Shown: in pieces, positions 11,174 through 23,396 of the stretch
How the letters are laid out: the number at the start of each line of letters is the position of its first letter
Numbering within the stretch: the stretch's first letter is position 1
Origin: Symbiodinium microadriaticum
Taxonomy: Eukaryota > Sar > Dinophyceae > Suessiales > Symbiodiniaceae
Direction of reading: 5' to 3'
DNA: 64,000 nucleotides
Assembly: GCA_001939145.1 (NCBI GenBank)
Contig: LSRX01000178.1
Span: 135,201-199,200, forward strand
Made by a program: the position numbers and the translations under genes
The notes under the pieces: generated by a model
Seen by the model: the letters and a program-made list of their open reading frames with translations, nothing else
Told to the model about the DNA's origin: nothing
Databases searched by the model: none

Positions 11174-12398
11174 GGATGTTTAGGGCTTAGGGCCAAGACT
11201 CCCAATCTACAGTATGGATTTCAAGTTTGGTTTGAGATGTTTTCGGGAGGCCGAATCATGAATCCCAGGTTGTATGGTATAGGGTGTTCGTGGCCTCGTC
11301 TTGTGTAAGTTGAAAACGACTCTTGGATGAGTATTGCAGTTCCCAGAGGACTACTATAGATCTTGAGCGCTTATCCCTAGACCTGAACCATAAGACCCCA
11401 AAGCCTTACCCGTAAGCCTCGAAAAGCCATCAGTGGAGGAGACGGTTGGGGGGTTGTCATGTTGACGGAAGCCTGTCTCGAAAACTGGGAGTTTTGGCTC
11501 CGAGAAGAGGATTAATTTGTTCGGGTAGAGCACGAAGGCCTCAACGTATGTGGGGGACCTCAATTTCTGTCACTTTGGAGTTTCATCATTGCACAGGAGC
11601 CTCTACCGATACACATCTACTATGATGTTATGTATGAATATTTGTCCATGGGCTTGGGACATAAGTACTACAGTTTCTTAATAACTTACCACCGATTTGC
11701 TTTATGTGCTCATTTCCCAGTTGGTGTGTACTTTGTTTGTGTGCTTCACCACCCTCACAGTCACAGTCACAGACAATATAAGAACGTGATTTTCTTCGGA
11801 GAGAAAAGGGGGGCTTCAACCAAAACAAGCAAGGCCTCACAGCCCTAAACCCTGGCTGCAGGGTTTTCTGCTCCCTTGAAACTTCTGGGCTGTAGCCCAG
11901 GAGTGTGGGGTTTAGGGTTTATAGGGGTTTGGGGTTTATGGTTTAGGCTTCCACGGGCGCTTTCTTACAAGTGCCCAGACACCCTAGGACCAGACGGGCA
12001 GTGAGGCACCAACCCTAAACCCGAAACCCGGACGGAGGGCTGAGGTTTGGAGACCCGGCCTAGCCTAGTGAAGTACTATACGATACTAGCCTATATTACA
12101 CAAAACCAGAGCAGACTACAGAATGAATAAGTATGTGGTTTTCAGGTTTACATGTTGGGGTTCAGTTGCAGGTGGTGTGGAGACTTTGGATGAGAGAGTG
12201 GCAGGCAGTATGTATGAATCTTGTTTGCCCGTATCGCCTGCCATGGTCTGTCAGGGCCCGTGTTCCGAAGTTCTTTCAACGTCCCGCACAAGGCCACGCC
12301 ATGCTTAAGATCCCCTGTCTTGGCCTGATGAACACATGGAGGATCAAGGGATCACGTAAGTAAGGCTGTTTCTGTATTCTAGTTGAAAACCCTAGCTA

Positions 12399-12504
12399 CT
12401 ACAGTTGATGATATATATCCTGCAATTCCCACAATAAGGAATGTACCATAATTCCCACAGCTTAGGGTCCTTGAGGTAATGCAGGATTTATGTCATCAAC
12501 AGTA
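12399..12504. repeat. Fold-back element family A, copy 2
   Basis: CTACAGTTGATGATATATAT at the left and TTATGTCATCAACAGTA at the right, with the internal motif ATAAGGAATGTACCATAATT shared with other family A copies. Confidence 0.82.
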
Positions 12505-12689
12505 AGTCAAATGATCCTGTCACCAGTCCCCCAACCTCCTAAACCCTGAACCCTCTCAACCCTAGACGGCCGTGTCAAGAGGCAGCGCACGAGGGAGATG
12601 CCGGCGCGCTGGAGATGGGTTCCGGGGGTTGCAAGCAGAGAAGAGGGAGGTTCAGTCTAGGTTCGCGGGAAAGTCTCCTGTCAGGGCTC

Positions 12690-12806
12690 TATATGAATAG
12701 TTCTCTAAATTAGAGCCCTTGTTTAGATCCCAAATATGGTACGGCACCCTTATAAAAAGGACCCCAAAAGGGACCCTAATTCAGAGAACTACCCATATAT
12801 ATATAT
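12690..12806. repeat. Fold-back element family G, copy 2
   Basis: TATATGAATAGTTCTCTAAA at the left and CAGAGAACTACCCATATATA at the right. The interior CGGCACCCTTATAAAAAGGA is the reverse complement of the copy 1 interior while the ends are similar, as expected for a palindromic element with an asymmetric core. Confidence 0.78.
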
Positions 12807-13436
12807 TGGTACTGGAGGGGTCTACGGCTTCGGGTTTAGCATGTCGCGTTTGGGTTTTAAACTGCGGGTTCAGGATTCCGGGCGTCCCATGTAGTTTGAG
12901 AAGCCCTAAACCGACGGGTGCAGGGGTTTAGGGTTTAGGGCTCAGGGTTTAGGGTTAGGGATGCTGTTTAGGGTTAGGGATGCTCTGATGGACATTGCAC
13001 CGCCAAGCTTATCAAGGACGCCGAGAAATGGTGCAATCAATCTTCGACCCTTATGGACCCTGTTAAGCCCGAATCCCGAGCTTAAAGGCGGAATCCTGTA
13101 CCCTAAACCGACACCCTGCACTGCGAACGGAACCCTGACACCTGAAACCTTCCATCCAAAGCTCCCCACCCGAAAACGAAGTCCGACCTAAACCCCTAAC
13201 CCCCAAAACCCTAAAACCCTAAACCTCTAAACCCTAAACCCTAAGCCCCTAAAGCCCTAAATCCTAAATCCTAAACCTCTAAACGTCCAAAGCCAAACAA
13301 GACGCTGTAGGTCTGACTGGCGAGTCCCACTTCTCCGCCGGAGACCCGAAGATGAGTTCAGAGTTGAGGGGCGAGGGTTTAGGGTTTAGGGGTGTAGGGG
13401 TTTAGGGGTGTAGGGGTCCAGGGGTGTAGGGTTTAG

Positions 13437-13481
13437 GGGTAAAGGTTCGGGGTTGCGGGCCCCAACCCCGAACCTTTACCC
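13437..13481. repeat. Perfect hairpin inside telomere-like DNA
   Basis: Nineteen-base arms (GGGTAAAGGTTCGGGGTTG and its exact complement) around a seven-base CGGGCCC loop. Confidence 0.9.
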
Positions 13482-13711
13482 TAACCCTGGTTTGGTGTGG
13501 TTTGGTGTGTTGCGTTGTTGCTATGTTCGTGTGTAGCTACTTTTCTTGCAGGATGTGTTTGTGCTACTCTTTAGTTCGGGATTTTCGATGTCGGATGCTG
13601 TCCAACCTGGCGACCTCGCCTCCGCAAGATGCGACATGGCGCAGGAAGCCCGTCATTGCGGCATGTCGCTCGAAGAGTATGAACCTGCATAGATCCTGTT
13701 GATCGGCAATG

Positions 13712-13827
13712 CTACTTGGAGGTTCATGGGTAGTTATAAGTGGGGTTATAAGTCCCCGAATTTGGGTTATGACTATGGTGACCCTACTTATAACCACGCT
13801 TTTAACTACCCATGAACCTCCAAGTAG
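13712..13827. repeat. Fold-back element F
   Basis: CTACTTGGAGGTTCATGGGT at one end and ACCCATGAACCTCCAAGTAG at the other: perfect 20-base terminal inverted repeats, with further complementary arms (TAGTTATAAGTGGGGTTATA and its imperfect partner) inside. 116 bases in all. Confidence 0.88.
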
Positions 13828-13939
13828 AGAACCAGAGCATACCAAGCTTTGTGTCAACCGCGGAAGGCGTCGGCTCGAAAACTCGACCCCTGTACCGTAA
13901 AACCCCTGAGCGCTAAGGACCAGCGGAGCCCCTGAAGCC

Positions 13940-14088
13940 CAAACCCTAAACGCCTAAACCTCTAAACCCCAAACCCTAAACCCCTGAACCCCGAACCCCA
14001 AACCCTAAACCCCTAAACCCCCAAACCCCTAAACCCCAAACCCTAAACCCCCAAACCCAAAACCCCTAAACCCAAAACCCCTAAACCC
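13940..14088 (-). repeat. Interstitial telomere-like array, CCCCTAAA variants
   Basis: Mixed CCCTAAA, CCCCTAAA and CCCCCAAA units; longer C-runs than in other arrays. Confidence 0.92.
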
Positions 14089-15124
14089 CGGGTCTGCTTC
14101 TTAAAAGGGCCCCTGCACTTCAGGTGGAGATCGTAGCGCCCGAGTTCGCGGGCTTGACCCCTGCCGGGCTCCGAGCGAAAAGACCCTAAGTCCTGAACTC
14201 TTCGGTTGAGGGTTTCGGGACGTCGGGGTCAAGATTTAGGGTTTTTCGGGTTTTAAGGTTTAGGGTTTGGTTGTGGGTTTCGGGGTGTAGGTCTAAGATT
14301 TAGGGTTTAGGGTTTAAGGTTTAGGTTGTAATTATGTTGCATAACCCCAATTACATTAAACAAGACCCACAGATTTGGCGACAACTCTGAATCGCTATTG
14401 GGCCAAAGATGTCTATCTTGGACTCTGATCCACGAACCCTTAGTTCTACAGACTACCCCCTAAACCCTAAACCCTAAACCTCCAGGCTTGAAGGAAGTGG
14501 CACCCATGCAGACTATGAGCAAAGTTCACATCCTCGGTTTCCCCTAAAGGGTCCTGGGTACGGGGGATACTTTCCCACATCACGACCAAAGATCCGGAAG
14601 ACCCCAAACTTCTTAGGCCCCAAACCCTCCCTAAACCCTAAACCCTAAACCTAAACCCTCCCTAAAACCCTAAACCCTAAACTCTAAAAAGCGCGGACAG
14701 TGGAAAAAGGCCCTCACCAAAAAAACTCAAAAAGCTTCTCCAACAAGGATGTTTGAGCAGATGGTTTAGGGTTTGGGGCTAAGGGTTAATGGTAGCTTCG
14801 GCCCCACTGAGGTACAAAGACAGCAGAAGGTGTACGAGTCCCTCTCGGGGGTCATGCCGGCTACTCAAATCCCGACTTGACGCACCTTGATGTTTAGGGG
14901 TGAAGGGTTGCAGGTTTAGGGTTTGCGGGTCTAGGGTTTTAGGGTTGCGAGTTTACGGTTGCATGGATACTAACAGGAGATGCCGTGACCTTCAATGTCC
15001 GTAGCGGGGCTCACAGATTCGGGGCGTCAGTATAACATTCGACCCATGAAGGCTTCTTGTCGTCACAGGTCCCTCACTGTCGGTCTTGAGTACTTGGGAT
15101 CCTCCTGTTTAGGTTTATGTTGCT

Positions 15125-15240
15125 CAAGTCTAGGACAGTTTCAGGTGGGTAGCTACCGCGAAAGGAGCCTTATAGAAGGTCTATGTACCTTATTATAGAA
15201 GCCTTATAGAAGCCCTAGATAGCACCTGTAGTTTCCTTTA
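15125..15240 (-). repeat. Element family D, inverted copy
   Basis: Reads in reverse: GTGGGTAGCTACC, CTTATAGAAGGTCTATGTAC, CCTTATAGAAGCCCTA and ACCTGTAGTTTCCTTTA, the complement of the other three copies. Confidence 0.78.
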
Positions 15241-16235
15241 ATCAAGTTCTGAGCTCGAGTTCTGAGACTCTCGCATAGTCTTGACACGTGGTACCGTGCA
15301 GGTTGGGGCAGCAGGGTGCGATCCTGTGCATTCCTGATTGGGAGAGCTTCCGTCCCCTCATGCTTCACGTGCACCTGAAATTCTGAACCCTCAACTGCTC
15401 GGATTCATGGACAGGTCTCGAATTCATGCGCTGTCTCTCGTGACGCGCACTCCGGAGGAGGTTGGAGGTGATGGCCAGTGAGCTCCAAGAGCGCTTTAGG
15501 ATGAAGATGGAGGAAAAGCTCAAAGGTTGTGCTGACCAGGATACGGTCAAAGGGATTATGGACCGCGGAACAAGGTTGCGTCCGGAAAAGCCTCAGAATA
15601 GCCCGCCGAAACCCCGCAACCAAGAGTTGGTTTAATGCTTTTCTGGGGCCTTGATCCTCTGAAATTACTATTAACTAAAGCTGATGGGCATTCTCACAGC
15701 ATAGCGCAATGGTAATGTCTTCTTCATGTCGTATGGACTGATTCAGCTAGCTTGCGCTGTGATGAGGCTTTGAGTACGGCCGTTTGCAGCAAGCAGCAGA
15801 AGCTGTGTGCAGCTGAGACATCACTCTGCATGGGGTGGCGAAGATGGCTCAGGGATTGAAAAGAGAGGCGCCATAGCCGGCATCTCAAACCTAGCGAACT
15901 GCTCCACCCGAAAGTATGTCTTCAAAGCGACGGGAACCTTGGCAGACTGTCAATTCCTGAGCATGCCACGCCATAGACACGTCCGCATCGCGAGAAATCA
16001 GCAGGGTTGAGGTGTGCCCCCCACGGTGCCGCCTGCCGTTCTGCAGCACGCTGTCCATGAGTTCTATCTCTGAGAGTCGGGTTCTCTGCGTCTTTCTGAC
16101 CTGACTTGGTGTCTTGAAGTGTAGAAGTACAGAAACACGGGGAAAACCGATTTCGGTGGAGGCTTTGGCACGACAGGAGATTTGGATCGTTTCGTGCTTG
16201 GCTTGGAAATTTGTCCTCGAGGTCAGGAATATCAT
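15241..16235. other. Repeat-poor stretch with no supported gene
   Basis: About 1 kb without telomere-like motifs, next to the AT-rich island. Minus-strand frames of 60-114 codons are open (for example 15,891-16,235) but carry no motif I recognise. It may contain small exons. Confidence 0.5.
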
Positions 16236-18642
16236 TAGATAACGAAGCTTATAATATGAGATCTCTCTTCATTTGTTTGCCGCCTTACAGAGTCGTAAAG
16301 GCTTATTTAAATTATTTCGATTATATTTTACTGTTCTCTCTATGAGATCTAATGCTCTCAAATATATTTTTGAAATTCGTAATTATATATTCTATACTTT
16401 AAAATATTCTATTTTATTTTGTGTCTTTTAACTTTGGTTTATAGATATAAGTTTGAGTTTAGAAACTTATATATATATATAATATCTATTTATAAAATTT
16501 CAATTGATTTTCGAAGATTTTATTTTATATAAGCTGATTTTTTTTATATTAATTTTGTGGCTTCGTTATTGAGAGGTAGGTTTCACTTTCTTTTAAGGGA
16601 AATTTCGGATGACCTGAATTAGAATATAAGGAGAATAATTTTTATTTAATTTCTTATTTCTTTTTATTTTTTTATATTATTTCTATTAGTATGATATTCT
16701 AAAAATAAAATGATATATATTTTTATTTATATTTATATTTTTTTATATTTTTACGATGATTATTATTTTCTTGAATTATTATTAAAAAGAAACTAATAAT
16801 ATTATTATTGTTTGCTAATTTTTTTTGTATTTGATATATTTTATTGATTGATTACACGTTTGGAGTGATAATAATGGGGCGATAGGCGGCAAATGGATAT
16901 TATCTTTTTATCGATCTTAGAGGTTATTATAATTTTTCTTGGATAATATATGTCTTGATTTTATTGTAGTTATAGCTTATTGGAGCGACCGAGGCTCTCT
17001 TAATTGATCTTGCGATGGGTCGGATTTGGCTTGAATTTATGTTGTTATGATATAGATCGGAATTAGTAGTTTTATCTCTCGGAGTTGGTCATTAATTATT
17101 ACGATAGATGCTGATTCGATCGGATCCAATGAATATACGAAAGAAATGAATCGTATTGGGTTGGGACGATTTAAGATATATCTTGATAATTGAGATTATT
17201 GAAAAGATTGATATTATTATTGATGATATAGACGAATATAGCATGAGCCTGTTGATATATTGGATTCGGCTTGTATTCGGGCGTAGATGCCCTCTTTGAT
17301 ACGGGATCTTCGTCTGTGCAATGATTTGTAGAAGATTATTGATTGGATTCGTCTTGATTATTTCGGTCGTGGATTCGTCGCCGGCGGCTGATGATTTGGT
17401 CGGAGCTGCTTGGATCGTGATTGGTCTGCACTGCTGTTGTTGTTGTCCCCGTAGGAAAGGGATCTCTTGGACGGAAAGCACGACTCAATAGATTGGTCAA
17501 ATCGATCTGGAAATAAGGAGCGGGAAGAATCGATTTCTTAAGAGATAGATATCTCAATTAATATTCTATTTATCACCATAAATGATTTTTGATTTGTCTA
17601 TTTACACCTGATATTTTCTATATTAATATATTTTATGTCCGCCCCGATATATAATATATATCCATATATATATTATCTATCTTTGTCCGGCTCGGATTTC
17701 CAATCTTATTCAATTATGTCTGGATCTGGATTGCTGCTATTTTTGGGAGGTCGTCTGTATGGGGCCGGATAATTGACGTTCTAGACATTATCTTTACGAC
17801 TTCCAAGGGGAGTATCTTCCATTTATTTATTGAGGGGCGTGGGTATTGAAAGCGGCTAGATTTAGGGTTCGGTGGATCTACTCGTAGGATTTTTAGTCGT
17901 ATTGGCCGCTCCCGAGAATGAGTTTCAATTAATACCGACATCTATTTTTTATCTTTATTAAAGAGAAACGGCCTACAATATAGGTTTAATTTCGTTCATT
18001 TTCGATTGCCTAAGAAGACGGTTTATAAAGAGCGTATATAATATTAGATTTAATATTATTAATAATCGACCTAGAATCGAAATTAAGTATATTATTATTT
18101 CATAAATATATATATATATATCTCTTCTTTATAAAAATATGAAAAATCGAATTATACGAAATTTAATATATAATATATAGAATTTTAATTTACTATATAT
18201 TTTTCAAATTTTTAAGAATATATAGATATTATCTTAATATATTTAGAAATATTTAATGCCTAATTTCAATTTTCATTATTTATATATTTTTATATCTTAT
18301 TTATATAAATACGAATTTCTAATCCAATAAAATTCATCTTTTCTCAAAAATAGATCGAATTGTATATAAATGCCGTATCTCGAGAAGAATATTATATAAA
18401 TTCATGCAAAAGATCAAATAGTTAGTCAAAATATTTTATTAAATTTTTTCATCGAATTTTAAAGAATAAATAATAATCTATTCAAAAAATATATGTTCAT
18501 TTAATATAATCTCATAAATATATATAATATTATATATATATATATTTATTCGAAAATTATATATCGATATTTTCAATTATATATATCAATCTAAATCAAT
18601 CGCAGATTACGAGAGAAATTCTGTCTTACATGTATGTATATA

Positions 18643-18678
<36 letters not shown>

Positions 18679-18790
18679 TGTCGAGAGACAGCGAATTAAT
18701 CGCGAAAATAGAATGTTATAGTTATAGTTATAGAGAAATTGAATTTTTCCCGTCCAAAAACACCCCCTGTTTTTACGAAATCCATATTTC
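16236..18790. other. AT-rich island with sharp borders
   Basis: About 2.55 kb dominated by A and T (TATATA, TTTATTT, AATATT), in strong contrast to the roughly balanced composition on both sides. It contains no TTTAGGG/CCCTAAA motifs, although these occur every few hundred bases outside. A somewhat less AT-rich core (about 16,980-17,560 and 17,690-17,940) has many TCG/CGA and GATCGG words. Minus-strand frames of 129 codons (17,092-17,481) and 75 codons (17,714-17,941) are open, without recognisable motifs. A (TATG)n microsatellite sits near the right end (18,629-18,682). No tRNA or rRNA was recognised. It could be an inserted foreign or organelle-derived segment, or a compositional domain boundary. 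Confidence 0.75.
18629..18682. repeat. (TATG)n / (TA)n microsatellite
   Basis: A TA run followed by about eight TATG units at the right end of the AT-rich island. Confidence 0.9.
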
Positions 18791-19390
18791 ATTCGTGAGC
18801 ATCTCTAATCCTGCCAGGGCCTCCGATTTTCATTGGCCTGGTGACCTCTGATTGGGTCAAGCATGCAGAGGGGTTAGGGTTTTAGGGCTTAGGGTTCGGT
18901 TTAGGGTCTTCGAGTTTTAGGGTTTTAGGGTTTGGGGTTTCAGGGTTCTTGCGGGCGGGGAGGGTGGTCCTACATCCTAGCCAGAGGCTCCGAACAAGAT
19001 CCAAGCAGCATGTGCACGCAAGCAAATCCTGGAAGATCGGAGACTTGCTTGACATAAAGTGCATGTTGTAGGAACCCATTGACCTGATCCAGATACGTCT
19101 CAACAGTGTCCGACAACACAGCGACTAAGGGCAGATCCAACCCGCAGACGGTTCTCGAACCTCTTGAACGCCTTTCAAAAAGTGACATGAGACCCCCCAG
19201 TGCTGACGCTGTTCTTCTTATCCTTGTGCTTTGCTACATTCTTCGGCTTCGATTTCAGGGTCTGCGTGGTATCTTGGCCATTCGGTTTAGGGTATGAGTA
19301 TGAAGAGCCTCTGGAGTTGGGTGCTGCGTGCATCGAATTCGTGCAGCTTCGGCAAAGGGAGTCCCAGGAGCTCAAGTCCGTGACCTACTT

Positions 19391-19510
19391 GAGGGAAACT
19401 ACAGGTGGGGAGTTTAGGGTATATAGGGCTTCTATAAGGCTTCTGTAAGGTATATAGACCTTCTATAAGTCTTCTATAACGGTAACTACTCAAATGTCGT
19501 AGACCTAGGG
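19391..19510 (+). repeat. Element family D, copy
   Basis: GAGGGAAACTACAGGTGGGG, AGTTTAGGGTATATAGGGC, repeated CTTCTATAAGG units, then CGGTAACTACTCAAATGTCG. Tandem TTCTATAAGG units inside distinguish this family from the simple fold-backs. Confidence 0.8.
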
Positions 19511-19906
19511 CATGTCTTTGCTGAAGCTGCGGGTGATGGCAAGCATCCCCCGGCCACCGGTTGCGACCCCCCTGAAGCACCCTAAAACCATATATCCTCT
19601 CCCGCACAGAGTCTCCTATTTGGGCCCGACTTCCTAGGTTCCACTGCTATTCAAACCCTAAACCCTAAAAACCCTAAAACCCCAAAGCCCTAAACCCTAA
19701 ACCCTGAACCCTAAACCCTTAACCCTAAACCCTAAACCCCAAGCCCTGAGCCCTAAACCCTCAACCGTTCTTCATCATCATGTTGGCAGCCTCAGGCCTG
19801 GGATGTTCTTCGCCTATTAGCCCGCAGAGCCAGTCGTATTGACAGCGCCTGCGGTCCGCTCAGAGTGGCCATCAAATCACAGACCTCAGCTGCTGATAAG
19901 CTAATC

Positions 19907-20013
19907 CTACGGCTGATGATATCAATCCTGCATTACCCATAATAAGGAACATACCATAATTCCCATAGTCTAGGGTCCTTAAGGTACTACAGGATGTATA
20001 TCATCAACAGTAG
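19907..20013. repeat. Fold-back element family A, copy 3
   Basis: CTACGGCTGATGATATCAAT at the left, TATATCATCAACAGTAG at the right and the internal ATAAGGAACATACCATAATT shared with copies 2 and 6. Full length at 107 bases. Confidence 0.83.
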
Positions 20014-21994
20014 CTTGGGTACGTTTGCAGATTTAGATCTCTCGATAGATTTAAGTATAGGCTTGCGGGGTTGGAGAAGCCGCTCCATCCCCCTTACAGC
20101 TGAGCCCAAGCCGCAAAGCATCCCAAAGCTGACCCTGAAGCAAAGCGAGAGTTGACAACGGAAACGGTTTCTGTTATGGGTTTAGGGTTTAGGAGTTTAG
20201 GGTTTTAGGGGTTTTAGGGCTTTAGGGCTTAAGGTTACGGGCTCAGGGTTCAGGGTTTAGGGTTTAGAGAGTCCTAACTTTCCTTAGCCACTGCCGCCTT
20301 AGAGGGCAACACTCACAAGACACGATGACACGGGAGGGTTTAGGGTTTAGGGTTTAGGATTTGACTTGCCTTTGCTGGTATCTCATCACGGCACACTCCT
20401 GTTCGACTTGAGGCGACAAAGCGAGATTGGGACACCTCCGTTCGCCTGGTTTAGGGCTTAGGATTGCAGGGGTTTAAGGTTTAGGGTTTAGGTTTGGGAG
20501 AAATTGAGAAAGTTGGCACAAGTAGGGGACACCTAAACTTGGACCCTCGACCCCAAGCCGCAGAACCCTGCACCCCAAACCCCTAAACCCTTTACACCCT
20601 ACGCCCTTGATCTCTGAAGCCGTCCAAGCCTGTAAGCAATCTTCCACCGCACAGGTGTCTCGAACATGGCTTCCCTGAGGGGAGTTTAGGAGTGAAGTAC
20701 AGCGTCGCATAGGGGCCGGAGTTATCATATCCCTGCATAACTAGTACCAAACTATGATTCTAGAAAAAACCTACCCCAAACCCTAGTCTAAATCATTGCC
20801 TTCTTCGGTCCTACCAGCAAGAAACAGTGGTTTAGGGCTCAGGGCCTGGGCCTCGGTCTCCTTTTCGGAGAGCGCCCTTTTGTCCGCCTGCTTTGCTTGG
20901 AAACTCGGTGCGACCGGCTCCTTGGGTGTCGGCGCTTACCCAAAACGACCAGATGACCTGCGTAACCCGAAGTCCTAAACCCTGACCTGCTAGGGTTGAG
21001 GGTTCAGGGTTTGGGGTTGAGGTTGGGAGAAGGCCTGGGATCCCTCATAAACCCTAAACCCTAAAAGATCTCTTCTCTAAGCTAAATCTGAAAACGGGCC
21101 ACGAAGATGAATAGGTTCATGTGGTCGCAGAGGTATGACATGGCCACTTTGGGCCTTTCTCACAGACCTTCACGCGCATGGCTTTTTGTGCGCAGCTTGC
21201 TTGCGCAGTTTTGAAGCGGAAGCAGCAAACAGCCGCAGGGCGGCCATAAACATCCGGAGCCCGAAGGAATCGTATTTTCAACTCGTCAGGCTACAATGGT
21301 ATCGGGGAATTTGTATTTTTTCAACATCTGCCCCTGCAGTCCTCACTTGACTACTGAATCGAAATCGCTGGAGCCCTGTTTCTGAACTTCGCGGCCCTTG
21401 CCAGGCCTTCCTAACTCGGCTGCCATAGCGTCCGACTCGCCCTGCTCCTTTGCAGGTTTTGAAATCTCCCTTGTCTTATCGGATCCTTAAGGGAGGGTGG
21501 TTCAAGCGGGGAGGGTCCTAGGGATCCTTAGGGAGCTTTAGGGAACCCAAGGGGGCCCTAGGGAGAATTGGGGATTATTGGGTTATAGACCCTTCTTAGA
21601 ACCCGCTCCCTTGAGGATCCCATAACTTGTTGTAGGTTGCGGAAGTGGGGTTGTGGTCCGGCCTTGGGTGGGGCTTCGTGGCTGAGACTTTAAGAATCTA
21701 GCTCGAGGGGGTTCTGCAGTTGCGATTTGGGATTCGGGGTTTGAAACCCTAAACCCTAAACCCCAAACCCTAAACCCTTTTGGGGTTGAGGAGTTAGGGA
21801 GCGATCCGGGGTTCAAGAATTGAGGGCCTGAGGAACATGTGGATCTGTTACGGATCTCCTGTCGGGCTCGTCTTCGCAGCATTCCTAACAAACCAAGGAC
21901 AGAAACTCAGAAAGCTACCAACCCCTTGCTAAACCATATGCGAGTTTTCAGATGTAGGACACCCTAATAAAGAAGCCTGGCTAGTAGGATGCTT

Positions 21995-22086
21995 GCTGTT
22001 GATGATATGAATCCTGCATTATCTTAAGCACTCGAAGCTATGGGAATTATGGTATATTCCTTATTATGGATAATGCAGGATTTAGA
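21995..22086. repeat. Fold-back element family A, copy 4, right end missing
   Basis: Begins GCTGTTGATGATATGAAT, contains TATGGGAATTATGGTATATT in the opposite internal orientation, and breaks off after AATGCAGGATTTA, before the terminal CATCAACAGTAG. Confidence 0.78.
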
Positions 22087-23105
22087 TGCCCCGCTCGGTT
22101 CCAGTTCTTGAAATCGCACACTTTCGGGGGATGGTGGAATGGTTCCGATAATCCCTAAGCCTAAACCCTGAGCCCCAAACCCTGAACTCTAAACCCTAAA
22201 CCCTGAACCCTAAACCCTGAACCCTAAAACCTTGAAACTACTGAAAAGCATGGTGGACGAGCGTCCTCGGTCCCGCAGGGCGCCTTCCCAACTAGGACAG
22301 AGACCTCCTCCGCTGGCTGAGGAAGCCCCAAGATCCTCGGCTATAGGACTTTAGGGTTTAGGGTTTTAGGGTTTAGGGTCTTTAAACTTTAGGGTTTAGG
22401 GAAGGCTTTTGGGGTTTAGGGTTTTCGGGTTTTAGGATTTAGGATTTGGGTTTTCGGGTTTTATAGAAACTGATAGAAATTCTTAAGGGTTTGGGTGCCT
22501 GTAAGTTTTGACCGAAACGTTTTGACCGAAACCTTTCGAGCGGTTATTTTTTTGGAACCAGATTTTATGGGACGGGGACCGGGACTGGGCCCAGCCGCGG
22601 GAGGGGCTTGGGACCGGGGGTGCGCTGGGCTCGAATGAAAACAAACTGATTTTGAATATGGTGCTGGCGGCGACGGTGGTGGCTCCAGAGCTTTCTGGGA
22701 CTAGTTTAAAATTCGAGCCCATTGCAGGCCCTACCCCCCAGTGCCGCCCCGCCCTTCCCGCCCTTCCCTCCCCGCCTTCACCTAATAGTAGTGCAATAGG
22801 CTAGTTTAATTTAGTGTGAAACCTGACCTAGCCCAGAAACCACTGAGAGGTTTGGAGTTCATGCCTTACTGCATTTTCTTGCTCTTCAGATAAAGTACAC
22901 GACATGGTAGCCCTAATCATCCTAAATCCATGTTCCAACTCTCTGGGCGTCGCTTTATTGGATTATTCGATGCTATGTTGGAATCTGGCAAGTTGGGGTT
23001 GGGCCGAGAGCTGGGCGGATGGTGGAAGCTCCAAGTCAAGAAACCCGGTCTTTTCAGTAGCCAGGCCGAAGTATATAACTCCAAAGTCTCTAAAAGATGA
23101 AAGAA

Positions 23106-23396
23106 CCAATTTATTTTTCCGGGCAAGAAGAGTCGAACGTCCTCTTGGTTTTGACGAGCTAACTTACCTCCGGGATCTTGGGAGCTAGGAACCAGAGTAG
23201 ACAAGATCTGGGGCGGCTGGTAAGGGTTTAGGGTTTATCGATTCTGGGGGTATGTTTTGGGTTGGGCTCAGGACCNCCAATTTATTTTTCCGGGCAAGAA
23301 GAGTCGAACGTCCTCTTGGTTTTGACGAGCTAACTTACCTCCGGGATCTTGGGAGCTAGGGTTTATGCCGGACAAGATCTGGGGCGGCTGGTAAGG
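23106..23396 (+). repeat. Near-identical direct duplication around an isolated N
   Basis: About 117 bases starting CCAATTTATTTTTCCGGGCA occur at 23,106 and again at 23,277, with few differences. Between them is an insert ending GGGTTGGGCTCAGGACC and an N at 23,276. The insert (23,231-23,275) is also found at 24,448-24,491. The single N and the abrupt repeat suggest an assembly join. Confidence 0.8.

Larger units (their letters stand above)
9561..15124. other. Repeat-dominated stretch with no supported gene
   Basis: Telomere-like arrays alternate in orientation (10,917-10,980, 11,067-11,173, 13,190-13,275, 13,375-13,445, 13,940-14,088, 14,200-14,335, 14,630-14,690). It also holds elements A, F and G and a CATCAT/CACCAC patch at 9,793-9,830. 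The doubtful frame at 10,403-10,910 is listed separately. The segment 12,120-12,360 is repeat-free and open in two + frames, without recognisable motifs. Confidence 0.7.
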
